A DNA stretch of 21,497 bases, from positions 1,459,669-1,481,165 of the forward strand of contig BFEA01000403.1 in assembly GCA_003427395.1 (NCBI GenBank), in the 5' to 3' direction. The stretch's first letter is position 1. The number at the start of each line of letters is the position of its first letter. Below are positions 1 to 9,679 of the stretch, piece by piece. A program made the position numbers and the translations under genes. Source of the DNA: Chara braunii. Its lineage: Eukaryota; Streptophyta; Charophyceae; Charales; Characeae. The notes beneath the pieces were generated by a model. That model made no database searches and had not been told where the DNA came from. It worked only from the letters and a program-made list of their open reading frames with translations.

Positions 1-1494
1 CCCCCTATATCTGCTTCCGCCATCTCCCGCGTACTAACTTTTCTTCTAACCTCCCTTTCTATTGGCTCTCCACTAAAACTGATGTTAGATTCAGTTTCAC
101 CTTACCCCAAAACCTCTACTTACCATCTCCCCCCGCCTGATTCCACTAAGGAACGGGCGGGCTACATAACCTTCACTCCCGCCATGCCTACTCCCTCNGT
201 CATTGCGCTCCTCTTTGNCGTGCATGTACCNGACGCACTTTCCCATTGAGATTCATCCCCCTCTTCCTCCTCTGTTGTGCCTTGCCCGCTACCTGCCCAA
301 CGCTGCTAGTCTCCTCCGCTGCCTTTCCCTGTGACTCCTCGCTCAGCGCAGCTCTGCCCTTCTCCTTCCTCTACCCGACAACGCCCAATGCCTCCTCACC
401 GTTTTGTCTGTGCCTTGACACAGCGGCCCTCCCGGTTGTNCCAGCCGGCCAAAGAGAGACCCCGGGGAAAANAGACTATAGCCTAGTTCGTTCGGTCTTT
501 TGCCCCTGTGCGCCGGTCCGACCGACGTTCTGCAGATCCNCACTACTCCCTTTTTACTGTGCCGCCCCACAGGCTTCCANTGTCCCACCGCTCCGGTCTC
601 TGCTGTGCCACTCCCCACCCCTTCGCGGTTATGATTGTCAACCTGCTACAGCCTCCTCCNAGTAGCATTGAACAGGGACTGTTGAAGTTCAGGGAGAGGA
701 CCAGAGAGGCGCCATGGTGACTGGCCCACCGAAGAGGCCCGACCCTGATGCTACCTGCCGCCCCCTTGCCGGTATCACCCACTTGCTGCCGCAGGTAGTA
801 TACCTGCTGGTGGGTGCAGCCCCCGCACGTTCCCTTGTTGGAGATTTGAGCATGGGTGTGGCTGTTGTGGGGTTTCCCCATAATCTGCAGCCTGTCGCCG
901 TACGGCTGCGGCTTCCCCATAATGCCCCGGTTGCTTTGCCCCTCTGCGCCCGGGCACCGGTCACCATTTTTATTTATTTATTTTTTTTTTTGGTGTCCCA
1001 ACGTGCCCGCTCACGCACAAACCTCTTACAACAAATGGTGGGGAGCGGACGGTGCACCGCATTGGCTGGCCCCGCTCTCAGTCCTTTCTCCTACGCTGTG
1101 GGCCAACCCGGCGGCCGCGCACCCAAGGTCCTCGGCTATCGTGTCGGCTACCCGTGCCGGACAATAGCGCAACAGGGCCAGGCGTGTCGTTCCCAACATC
1201 GATCTCGGGACCGACCACNGAGTCAAAGGCAGTGAAATAAAGGTAGGAATAAATAAAAATAAAAATACCAATACACAAAAAATAATAAGTACCGGCCCTA
1301 CCGGGAAATCACTAAACAAAGGGGACGAGGGGCTACGCGCCCCACTGGCCTGCGACGCTGCGGACACCCGACCTGCNCACGGCTGCANCTTGCCGTCGAT
1401 ACCCCGCCTGCGCCACTNAACTACCGACAAGGCCACNCCGACNTAACTTGCAAAANGTACGCNATATANCCTTGTAAGGGTTTTTGGCACGACA
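1..1494 (-). repeat. 3' LTR of element 1, partial (cut by window edge)
   Basis: This is a direct repeat of 13485-14976. The first 360 aligned bases show about 14 substitutions, not counting Ns. It ends in CACGACA at 1494, where similarity to the right copy stops abruptly. It is pyrimidine-rich on the plus strand, includes a T-rich run at 967-991 and a hairpin at 132-161, and is rich in Ns. The open frames through it are not bounded by ATG and drift between the two copies, so I do not call a gene here. The remaining ~6.4 kb of this LTR should lie left of the window. Confidence 0.85.
132..161. repeat. Hairpin of the GATTCC-NNNAA-GGAAC family, copy 1
   Basis: CCCGCCTG (132-139) pairs with CGGGCGGG (154-161), including one T·G pair. 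Inside it TTCC (141-144) pairs with GGAA (150-153) around the loop ACTAA. Related hairpins with other arms occur at 13262-13285, 18140-18171, 18319-18351, 18520-18545 and 18695-18726. Confidence 0.75.
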
Positions 1495-2457
1495 GTCTGC
1501 CCGGACTTTATNAAGCGACGTCCCCGTCGCAGCAAACATCCCCATTCGACTGCTGTTTTAAACATAGTCTCGANAAAAGGTATATAGTANCCTCTCTCGA
1601 GTCAGTAACTTAACAAAAACGATCATTAACTTATATCTACTCAATTCCTCGATTCCTCAAAAGAAGTGGACGAAGTTATTGACTCAAAAATATCATTTAA
1701 TTCCTTATCAAAGTGGCAATCTACAATAGTCGAATAATCGGCTAGGCACAGACTTGCTATAACCTCTAAATCGACAAATCGGATAGCGCCATTTTCCACG
1801 CGCCATAATCACAGACAGGAAGTCATCCAAGCTAAACTTAAGACTACACCACTTCCGGTCTCTTTGAACGATATTTTATCACGCCGGGCACACTGATCAT
1901 CCTACCACAGGCTAAAACTCAAATTCGGTGATGGGTCAAAAATTCAGGATCTCAATCTTTATTTNAACTTTTTTCTTTTCATACATCAATTACTTAAATT
2001 CAACTNATCTATACATTTAGTCTTCAACCTTTTCCCCAACGGAACACCCCATTGTGGGGTTTGATCAGACACCTTAATCTTTCAGCTGATCTAGANGATT
2101 AGGGAGGTTGACCNCATCACACAAGTCAGAAATGTACCTTATGGGTAGGGCCCCNTTAAGCCCAATCCCACAAGGCATTACTATCATGCAATAGTCACTC
2201 ATGTCAGTCATCCACCAAACGGACGGGCAGGGGTATCCATTCGGTCTTCAAAATAAAAGAAAATCACCCATTTTGCTCATAACTCCTACTTTTATGAATA
2301 GGGTTCTTCGCTTTCATCATACACATTGTCAATATCAGCCATAAGCTTTTGCTCAGTGAGCCAACTCTCATAATCTTTTTGTAAATAAAACTCAACATTT
2401 CATACTCATTGACAACGCCACTTTCAACAAAACTAAAGNCGATTGGAGGGTCTCAAA

Positions 2458-2790
2458 ATCAGGTGGGTTTTCCCCTGCCGTAAATGACACTCCCACCGGC
2501 TATTAGTCAAAGCTCAATCTCCTGAATTATGGAAATCACTGCCGCGCGCTAGACTGTTCGCAACATATAACAACTAAGCGAAGGGCCCCTGAATCTGGCG
2601 GGTTTCCCTGTCGNAGGACACACCTCCGCCAGTTACCATATGACTTAAACAAACGGGGATGCCGATTCAGGCCGTTCTTTCCTTACCCTATGCGGCACAC
2701 AAAGTCACCCGTGACTCACAACCAAAGGCCACAAATGAGGGGTCNNAGAATCAGGCGGGTTTCCCTGCTGCAGACGACACCCCCATNGGC
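2458..2790. repeat. Three-unit repeat with conserved loop and variable pairing arms
   Basis: Three copies of a core like GCGGGTTTCCCTG start near 2462, 2596 and 2754. In unit 1 the arms are GGTGGG (2462-2467) and CCCACC (2492-2497). In unit 2 they are CTGGCGG (2595-2601) and CCGCCAG (2626-2632). The T:A pair of unit 1 corresponds to a C:G pair in unit 2. Unit 3 is degraded on its right side and contains an N, so its pairing cannot be judged. Confidence 0.6.
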
Positions 2791-3173
2791 AGTTGAGAAC
2801 CAACAGAATGAAGTTGTCGATTCTGCCGGAGGATAAAACTCTTATATCACCAAAAAATCTTTCAAGCCACCCTGCCACTCAAGGGTAGGCCTTCCATAAA
2901 ATGTATTAAGACCCCTCCCTTTCTGAAGGAGAATCANCCATAAAAATCTCTTAGCCATCCTCTCCCACAGATGGACCATCGATATAATCCTTAAAATATC
3001 TTTCACTTNAAGATGAGTCCAAATAAGACCAATAATCACTTAGGCCGCCTTCCGGCATAACCTCTCTCTTCATATAACTTTNTNGACTCTTCAAGTGTCC
3101 CATAAATCTTCTACTTCAAAATCACTCTTTCTTCACTTCATTGAACCCTCTTTGGTTCGCACACTTCATCTAC

Positions 3174-3220
3174 CCTTTTTTTTTTTCTTCTTTTTTTCTT
3201 TTTTTTTCCTTTTCCTTCTC
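3174..3220 (-). other. Internal polypurine-type tract (plus strand pyrimidines)
   Basis: About 47 bases are almost pure T/C on the plus strand, hence a purine tract on the element's coding strand. Polypurine tracts prime plus-strand DNA synthesis in LTR elements, but the functional one normally touches the 3' LTR. This one is about 1.7 kb away, so it could be a secondary or relict tract, or only low-complexity sequence. Confidence 0.35.
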
Positions 3221-3886
3221 ATATGTCAAATTGAAAACTAATAAGGCCATAATGGCGAGAATGCCAATGACAGCCAGAATCTGCGCGATCCTGCAACCCA
3301 GGGAAATCAAACCGCATACCAAGATGGTTCTCAGGAGAAAATCAAATTATCTCGAGTTTTAAATCCTCACAAACCTCAAATCATCACAATTCCAGGTCCC
3401 AAATCAGAAAACAAAAGACCTTATATAATATAACTTATGAATCATAAAAGACTAATACATATAAAACGATCCCAATCGTTCTGACAAAAATAAAAGGATG
3501 TCAGTGTACGGATAGACGACCATTACAAGACCTTCACTTGCCTTCAACCAAACCTAGAGCCAACCTAAAGAGTGGATAGTCAAACCCAGAACGTACGCAC
3601 AATCCCAAGAAGTAATATCACACACCCAAAATCAAAAGTATATGCGAGATGAAGCACACGTCTCATAAAACTTCGGCGATCCATCTTAAAAACAAAAAAT
3701 AATCAAGTAATCACTTATCAGTCCATCAACCGAGCCTTCCATATCGTCATAGCCTACTGAATATTTACTTATAGGTCGTTCAAGACTCCTGACGCCTTTC
3801 TGACCTCTCTCTTGCTATGAATGAAACAAAACGAAAAGATGATAGCTATTGAGGGGAACCAAACCTTTGCCTAAAGCACCCCGGTC

Positions 3887-5062
3887 TCACCTCTTAACTC
3901 CTCCATTTGCCATCTTATATCTACGAGGGGTATTACGAGTCTTCCCACAACAAGCACATACTACCTTCGACCATTGTTCTCGCCGCCTGCTATTTTTTCG
4001 CCCTTTCCAATTTACTGTTGATGATGCACCCATGTCGTCACACCCCTTTTTAGGATCAGATACAGCAAGCGGTAGAGTTATACAAACATCTTCATGAACC
4101 CTTCGCCCCTCTGTCCCTTTCTTGCTTGGAACGTCTAACGTCCTCTCACAAGTATGCGTTGCAGCATTCCTCATTCTAAGCTGCATCTCTTTTCTCTCAA
4201 CGCATGACTCTCTTTTCTCCTCTTTGCTCCATCTATGATTTCGTTCGACGATCTTAACGTCCTTCTGAAACGCTCATCCCATACCGTCAGGGGCACTGGC
4301 TGCAAGGTCATTAGGTCTTCTGCCAAACCCACTTTTCTCATTATCTAGCGCCTCCTTTCTTTTCCTTGCTTCCCACAGAGTATGGCAGAGGTACTGGTCG
4401 AAATCCCCCTGCTCAAAGTTCTCTCGTATNTTCTCATTATCTAGCGCCTCCTTTCTTTTCCTTGCTTCCCACAGAGTATGGCAGAGGTACTGGTCGAAAT
4501 CCCCCTGCTCAAAGTTCTCTCGTATTTTGTCCCACACGNGCCTTCCTTCTGTCCCACGGATCAAGTCTNGCTGCTCGGNGTCTGTGAAGTTCATGAGGAA
4601 GACAAAACACTTGTCATGTTCAGACAACGCCCNGACNTTGTNGGACNCACGNTCATATTCTGCCAGGAAGTGCCCTACTNACACATAGCTATACNGATCT
4701 ATCTTCTCAAGATCTTCTTTGGTCAGTTGTTCCTCACCNAGNCGGTACTTATTCCACNTGTCATTATGNAACTTCCTCCATGACAACCNAGCNNTTCTAA
4801 CCAACCCACTGACTTCATCCTTCAAGCCTACATGAATATACTTNATGACNTCTTTCAGCATTTGCTCCTCATTCCACTTGNAGTGAGACGCTATCTGCCT
4901 ANACTTATNAAGGAAATCAGAAACATTATAGCCCTTGAAGAAGTCGATNTCAACCTTAGGCANGTTGTCTCGCTCCCAATCACGCACACCCAGCAGGTAG
5001 GCGAGTTTCTCGACCCCAATCTTCCCTTGAGATCCTTCCATCTCGAGCTCCCNCGACCCCAT
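3887..5062 (-). pseudogene. gag: Retrotransposon gag, broken by one in-frame stop, decayed zinc knuckle
   Basis: Gag forms the particle and packages element RNA. The frame opens at ATG 5062-5060 and meets TGA at 4276-4274 after 262 codons. It then continues in the same frame to a stop at 3887, about 390 codons in all, a normal gag length. Residues ~40-165 have the pattern of the Ty3/gypsy retrotransposon gag domain: LSWRK near 93, then GEEQLTKEDLEKI (109-121) and an ALSEHDKCFVFLMNFTD stretch (145-161). Near residue 369 lies a CX2CX4HX4C zinc knuckle (3958-3917). Both leading Cys (3958-3956, 3949-3947) and the GK are kept, but the His position is Asn (3934-3932) and the last Cys position is Tyr (3919-3917). 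These losses and the stop indicate decay. Residues 180-242 hold a 32-residue tandem duplication. Many Ns give undefined residues. Family assignment is by pattern only. Confidence 0.8.
4335..4526 (-). repeat. Perfect 96-bp tandem duplication within gag
   Basis: 4335-4430 and 4431-4526 are identical apart from one N at 4430. The period of 96 bases is exactly 32 codons, so the frame is kept and the segment IRENFEQGDFDQYLCHTLWE... occurs twice. The absence of any substitution in an otherwise decayed gene suggests a very recent duplication or an assembly artefact at a collapsed repeat. Confidence 0.85.
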
Positions 5063-6300
5063 CTNCTGTTNAACAACAACGAGCGGCGTNAGGGTNGANG
5101 TTCGAAGGAAGTCACGTAACTGAATCTAATGCAGAATATATCCCTACTAAAATATATCGTTTTCATCATGAAAACGCATATAACAATTTTATTCAGAACN
5201 ACGGCNTTACCGAAGAGAGTCTTTAAACAATTATCCATCTTAAATAAAACATAAATATTCACAAATAAGTCCCTCAAATTATAGCTCAGGCATTAACNAC
5301 TCATGGTTTTTATTATCAAGGAAGGACACAACATACATATGCCCNATAGGTGGATACTTCAAACATGAATCCAAAATACGATACAACCCATGATAAATAA
5401 CATANACTCACAACAACAATCACAACATAATAAGCACAACTTATCGGCAAGGGTTATAACAGAGGAGNACAGTAAACTTTNTAAACAACAACATGAAGCC
5501 AACTCAACTGCCANTTATATAATAAGACAAACCTTAACAACATATTTCCATATTTTATAAGGAAGAAGTAAGACTAGCAATGAGTAAATAACGTGATACA
5601 ATTGTTACCCCTTCAACTCTTAAGCGAAGCATATATCACAGAGGGGTGGTGTAATCCTTATAAGATAACATCTTAACTCCTGAGCCCCGCTCTAGAGATC
5701 AAGCCTCACCGCAGCCTTCTCTAATTCCAGCGCTTGCCCTCACTGAACCTGCTAAGGCTAGCAAGACAACCCCACTCATACCTATTAAGATAACAGGTAA
5801 TGATCCCGCACCTCTCTAATTATGGTGGCCCTACGNAGCGAGAGTCTGGCCTAGGTCGTCACTCAGTAGTTGTCATACTTTACCATCAAGTTTTAAGTAA
5901 GGGAGCAACTTTTTCCTCTTTTTTTACCTGATAATGTAGTTACCTTCCTATTCAAATGAAAGATAAAAACATCCCACAATGGACCAGGAACATAGTTCCG
6001 GCGTGGGTCCCACTATCATTGTCAAGACTGATAATTGTTTCCTTAAGTCTCGACGAGGGGATAACAATTCAAAAATGCACTTCCACTGAGGACAATTTAT
6101 ACATGCTGACTAACTCCCTCGAGGAAGAACCACCTTCCCCATGAATGAGTCACCCCATTCACCTCTGATCCCATGCCTTATGTGGGTTTCATGCAAAGCC
6201 TACGTCCTCTTTGAAGGCAATCCATACATACACCATCAACCAAACATCAAACAAATACAGGAAAAAAAANACATATATATAAAAATTATCGTAAAAAACA

Positions 6301-6317
6301 ATATATATATATATATA
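6301..6317. repeat. AT dinucleotide run
   Basis: Uninterrupted alternating A and T for 17 bases within an AT-rich stretch of the leader. Simple repeat. Confidence 0.9.
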
Positions 6318-7055
6318 ATCACACAACTTAAGACATAAGCCTCTCTTCTGGTTAGCCAAACCGCTAGTTAAGTAACCACTACTTCTCAACTTTTATCGGC
6401 CGTTACAGCTATACAATCCTCTAGGTGATTCAATTTTATCGCCAACTGATACCACCGGAGGGTCAAGGCACAATATTAATCGCACTAACCACCGCACCAC
6501 AACTCGGTCTGGGCTCAAGGAAAGACCTTTGTCATCAAACCCCTCATTTTGCACTTATCAGTTACCCCCTTACTCATGTTGCTCACGTGCTAGAAACCTC
6601 CTCTAAGGTGACACTTTACTGACCAGGGGGAAACGCCTCAACTTAACGTTTTTACATCCCAAAGCGAGCTTAACACATAGCTTACGTAATAAGTCACCAA
6701 CCCCATAGCTTTGACAATTATTAGCTGAGCTTGCTTCGGTAATAGACATACCCAACAATGCGGATGCTGCCTTATACGCCACATATCGCCCAATTATCAA
6801 AAGATGCTTAAGATGATAAGGTGCTCGTTGAGAGCACTATTGTATGCGTCAAAGTACTTAAGCGTATAGCCACACTTCCTTTCTCAAGTAACTCGCGCAT
6901 ACGCTAATAACCAATACTCCACACTTAGGCCACAGTCCTAAGACCTCTTCAACGATAGTCAAGGTATCAAGCAGTCGACCATATACGTCCGAAGAAAACT
7001 TCTCCTTTTGCCTAGTTCTCACTTTCTCATACCCGCATGTCGTTCCACCAGGGAC

Positions 7056-7072
7056 AACGGTGAAAAACCGTT
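7056..7072. other. Perfect hairpin abutting the primer binding site
   Basis: AACGGT (7056-7061) and ACCGTT (7067-7072) pair perfectly around GAAAA and end immediately next to the primer binding site. Leader hairpins beside the primer site influence primer access in many retroelements. A role here is inference. Confidence 0.6.
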
Positions 7073-7073
7073 A

Positions 7074-7091
7074 TCCCCGGCAACGGCGCCA
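7074..7091 (-). promoter_or_regulatory. Primer binding site complementary to tRNA-Asp
   Basis: On the minus strand 7091 to 7074 reads TGGCGCCGTTGCCGGGGA, 18 bases complementary to the 3' end, CCA included, of plant tRNA-Asp(GUC). The match to the tRNA is from memory. It begins two bases after the LTR end at 7094, which is the expected geometry. It fixes the element's orientation (minus) and the LTR boundary. This type of site is common in plant Ty3/gypsy elements, Athila-like ones among them. Confidence 0.88.
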
Positions 7092-7652
7092 CTTGTCATG
7101 CGCATCGGTCTGGCATTGCACCAGGGCAACGCGGGACCCTCCCTACCGCGTCACCCAGGAGTTTGTTGAATCCTTCGTCGCAAATATACATGGAGCTTTC
7201 GCAAGCCGCTCCGGCCGAGTGCGCCAACCATACCTCCGCGAACCCCTACGACAGGATAGGGCCTACACGAGGCACAACTTACCTCTTGCTTACAGGAGCT
7301 ATCACCTCCCTTCGGTGGGCGTATCCCCGCCGAGCTAACAGTCCACAGTACGAAAGTTAATCAGTTGCAATCACAGAGCTGGACCAGTCGAGGGCGTTTC
7401 TCGTTCGCTGTAGCATAGGGGGTACGCGAGGTAGTACTGCTCTATCTGACCCGCACGCAAACCGACATCTTGGGGGGGCTGAGGTCCCAAGCGCGACTCG
7501 TCGTCGGTCGACTAGGACGCATCTCACTCACCATGCATACATCACTCTACGAACGCAAAAAATAAAACGCAGACACACGGCACACGCACAAAAACGACGC
7601 AACACAAACAGCGCGACAATGCTCCTAGCCCCTCGGTAGCCATCCCATAACT

Positions 7653-7667
7653 TTTCCGATGCGGAAA
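7653..7667. other. Conserved small hairpin upstream of the TATA-like box
   Basis: TTTCCG (7653-7658) pairs with CGGAAA (7662-7667) around ATG. The aligned site in element 3 (near 20832) gives TTTCC/GGAAA, and in element 2 (near 15373) only TTTC/GAAA. It lies about 30 bases left of the TATA-like motif. Confidence 0.45.
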
Positions 7668-7695
7668 CCGGACGGGCGTCGCGCATGAGACTTAG

Positions 7696-7710
7696 TATAA
7701 AACCGCGCGG
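7696..7710 (+). promoter_or_regulatory. Conserved TATA-like motif in LTR, plus strand (element 1 copy)
   Basis: TATAAAACCGCGCGG is followed by a well-conserved stretch (CTAACTCATATCG... in all three LTR copies) and preceded by GTCG-rich sequence. The direction is opposite to gag, so if real it would drive an antisense transcript across the LTR. Only conservation supports it; no transcript evidence is available here. Confidence 0.4.
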
Positions 7711-7825
7711 ACACAAGGCTAACTCATATCGGCTCGCAATGCCAGCGTACACAAGCAGTCGCAATGATGGCGTACTATGAAGTGCCCATAATCAAGCGGT
7801 CCCTCGTGGATCCGAGTACCACTTA

Positions 7826-8053
7826 TGACACTCAGGTGTCAGACTGGAAGTGTGATGAGGGTCTAATCCCTTACGACATTGCACGACTGAAGGAATAGTC
7901 GTGCAGCCGCTACGAGACGTCCGGCCTTTGGTCGGAGAGTCTCGGTAGGCAAGGCAAATAGGCTCTGCACGGGGGCAGATGCCTTCCCTGCATAGTCTAG
8001 GGCTTGGGATGTCCTGGACAAGGACCTCGAATCCCGGCCCAGGACCAACGTCC
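7826..8053. repeat. Hairpin cluster of LTR block C, element 1 version
   Basis: A run of well-paired hairpins. (1) TGACAC/GTGTCA, loop TCAG, 7826-7841. (2) GCACGACT/AGTCGTGC, 7881-7904, perfect. (3) CGAGAC and TCCGGCC paired with GGTCGGA and GTCTCG, 7913-7944, loop TTT, one G·T pair, 13 pairs in all. (4) AGGCA and TCTGC paired with GCAGA and TGCCT, 7952-7984. (5) GGGC, GGGAT and GTCCT paired with AGGAC, ATCCC and GCCC, 8000-8040. (6) GGAC/GTCC, 8042-8053. Hairpins 1-4 and 6 have positional counterparts in elements 2 and 3; the arms of 2, 3 and 4 differ almost completely. Confidence 0.75.
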
Positions 8054-8069
8054 GACTATAAAAATTAAC

Positions 8070-8480
8070 AAGCAAAATCTATCAATAAATAAATTATCAT
8101 CCCAAGACTCATATATCAAATTAGAACTCGAGATAAAATAAAAGAAAGGGGAACATAAACCCATCAGGTATGTAGATCGTGCGACACGTGGTTGTCACTC
8201 TCACTGCCTNCAAAGTATNNCCCACATACCACATACCAAGCTCCAAAATACTAACCTGCATAAAACACAGGCACACACAATAGCCACATTGCCATACACC
8301 AATGTGGTCAACTTTACTGTTCCCTGTAACTCTCACCACGCCTCACACACTCAAACCCCAGTCATAGTTCAACTTTCCATAAACCTCATAAGTTATTTGT
8401 AATGGTCACTTAAAGAAGTTCGGTTAAAACCCCCAAAGAAACATATCAAATCACAGGGCTAAGGCAGTCAAGTTGAGGTA
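8070..8480. other. Divergent LTR stretch, no gene seen
   Basis: Elements 2 and 3 resemble each other in the corresponding region (15795-16080 and 21205-21497), but this copy does not align with them, so it was replaced or diverged faster. It contains a perfect hairpin CCACATT/AATGTGG at 8284-8307 and a few Ns near 8210-8220. No coding signal. Confidence 0.5.
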
Positions 8481-8860
8481 CAAGTGTAAGCAAAGTTGTG
8501 TCGTGAGCCGATAAGTCGGCGATCAACCAACCGACCTGTTATCAATGATAACAAAAAATGGTTCTCATTGGATCAAGTTAAAACTAGTCCAAATCCTGAG
8601 TCAAACGGTCAAAGGGACCTGTAACACAAGACAGGTCAACGCCCCAGGCTAAAACCATAAGCCCCTGGAGAATAATCCCCATACCGCAATCTTTCTCAAA
8701 GTTCCTCCTAATAGCTAAGCCTGAGTCTACCTCTAAGCCATCGCCCAAAAAAAGGTAGACTCATGACATAATCTCCCCTATCCAGGGTGGATTACACAAA
8801 TCGTCACCTGTCGAAATATAATCTAACTCCTTTAAACTTAAGAAAATTTCGGCAGCGCTT
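8480..8860. repeat. LTR hairpin block D, element 1 version
   Basis: Aligns with 16143-16487 of element 2. It contains a near-palindrome GTTATCA-A-TGATAAC (8538-8552), the hairpin GACCTGT/ACAGGTC with an eight-base loop (8616-8637, identical in element 2 at 16249-16270), and a 10-bp perfect hairpin GAGTCTACCT/AGGTAGACTC (8723-8762, reduced to TCTACCT/AGGTAGA in element 2 at 16357-16391). The spacing of these structures is kept. Confidence 0.7.
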
Positions 8861-9440
8861 CCTGTAGGAAAAATATATTTCCAGAATTTATACAAATTCA
8901 AATATGAAAGCAGAAATAATTTTTAACTCAAGAAAGTCAAATTTTGTCTAACTCCTTGAGTTAATAAAAATTTGGGCAGCACTCCCTTTAGAAAAGGAGA
9001 CTTCCCAGAGTTATACTATATCAAATTTGAACTCAGAATTACTCGAGTTTTTGTCAAAATAAAATATAACAACTCCTTAGATTTGTAGAAATTTCGGCAG
9101 CACTCCCTTTAGAAAAATGCTAGTCCTAGATTTATACAAAGCTAAGTTCAGAACTTGAGACTAACTTTGACTTCTCAAAGTGCAATTTTGTCTAACTCCC
9201 TGAATTAGCAAAAATTTGGGCAGCACTCCTTTTAGAAAATGAGACTTTCTATATTTTTACTAAGTGAGATATAAAGAAAAGACAAATAAAACTTATGATA
9301 AGTCAAGAATTGACTAACTCCTTGGATTTGTAGAATTTTCGGCAGCGCTTCCCGTAGAGAAAGTAGCTTGTCAAGATTTAAACAAAGCCTAGTATAAAAA
9401 ATGATCCCAGAAAATGCGAGAATCGACCTAAGTAAAAAAA
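8824..9440. repeat. Tandem array of five diverged units of about 122 bp
   Basis: Units start at about 8824, 8949, 9070, 9193 and 9315, each opening with TAACTCC followed by a T/A-rich stretch and then TTCGGCAGCRCTYCC or TTGGGCAGCACTCC. Units 1, 3 and 5 carry TTTCGG while 2 and 4 carry TTTGGG, so the array may have grown as a dimer of about 245 bp. Element 2 keeps only the start of the first unit (to 16487). Confidence 0.8.
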
Positions 9441-9679
9441 CTTAGCTCAGAAAATGCAGGAATTGAAACTAACTCCTATGACTCTAGCACATGGCGAGCG
9501 ACTAAAGCAGCTAACTATCAAACTGAAAGTCAAACCAAGTAGTAACCTCACTCAGCCACATGCAGGCCAAACCACAAAGGTGATTACTCTCACCATCCGA
9601 AGTTCATCTGGACAGACAATAGTTGTTTATCTTTCAGTAACTTAACCCTTTATACCCAGCTTACATAAGGCATAAAGTC

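Larger units (their letters stand above)
1495..3886. other. Internal region of element 1 downstream of gag; no recognisable pol
   Basis: These 2.4 kb lie between the gag stop and the 3' LTR, where an autonomous element would carry pol. I find no aspartic protease, reverse transcriptase, RNase H or integrase motif in the minus-strand translations, only short frames. It holds a perfect 6-bp hairpin GCGACG-TCCC-CGTCGC at 1515-1530, just inside the LTR border. A three-unit hairpin-bearing repeat lies at 2458-2790. A long pyrimidine run at 3174-3220 is purine-rich on the element's strand. Otherwise it is AT-rich sequence without a visible function. Confidence 0.6.
5063..7073. other. Untranslated leader of element 1 between primer site and gag
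   Basis: About 2 kb lie between the primer binding site and the gag start, and no convincing frame fills them. The segment contains an AT dinucleotide run at 6301-6317 and possible hairpins, for example AGCCTT paired with AAGGCT in 5730-5760. In an expressed element this would be the leader where packaging and dimerisation signals lie. I see no identifiable gene. Confidence 0.55.

Noticed and set aside
246-665. Open frame of 139 codons, repeated at 13766-14149 (127 codons)
   Set aside because: It begins at TTG rather than ATG, lies in C/T-rich LTR sequence where stops are rare on the plus strand, has no domain, and other frames are equally open.
2842-3039. Minus-strand frame of 65 codons downstream of gag as a pol remnant
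   Set aside because: No protease, reverse transcriptase or integrase residues are recognisable in it.
7056-7100. Possible tRNA-Asp gene fragment
   Set aside because: Only the last 18 bases of the tRNA are matched, in the complement orientation beside an LTR end; the rest of a tRNA is absent, so it is a primer binding site.
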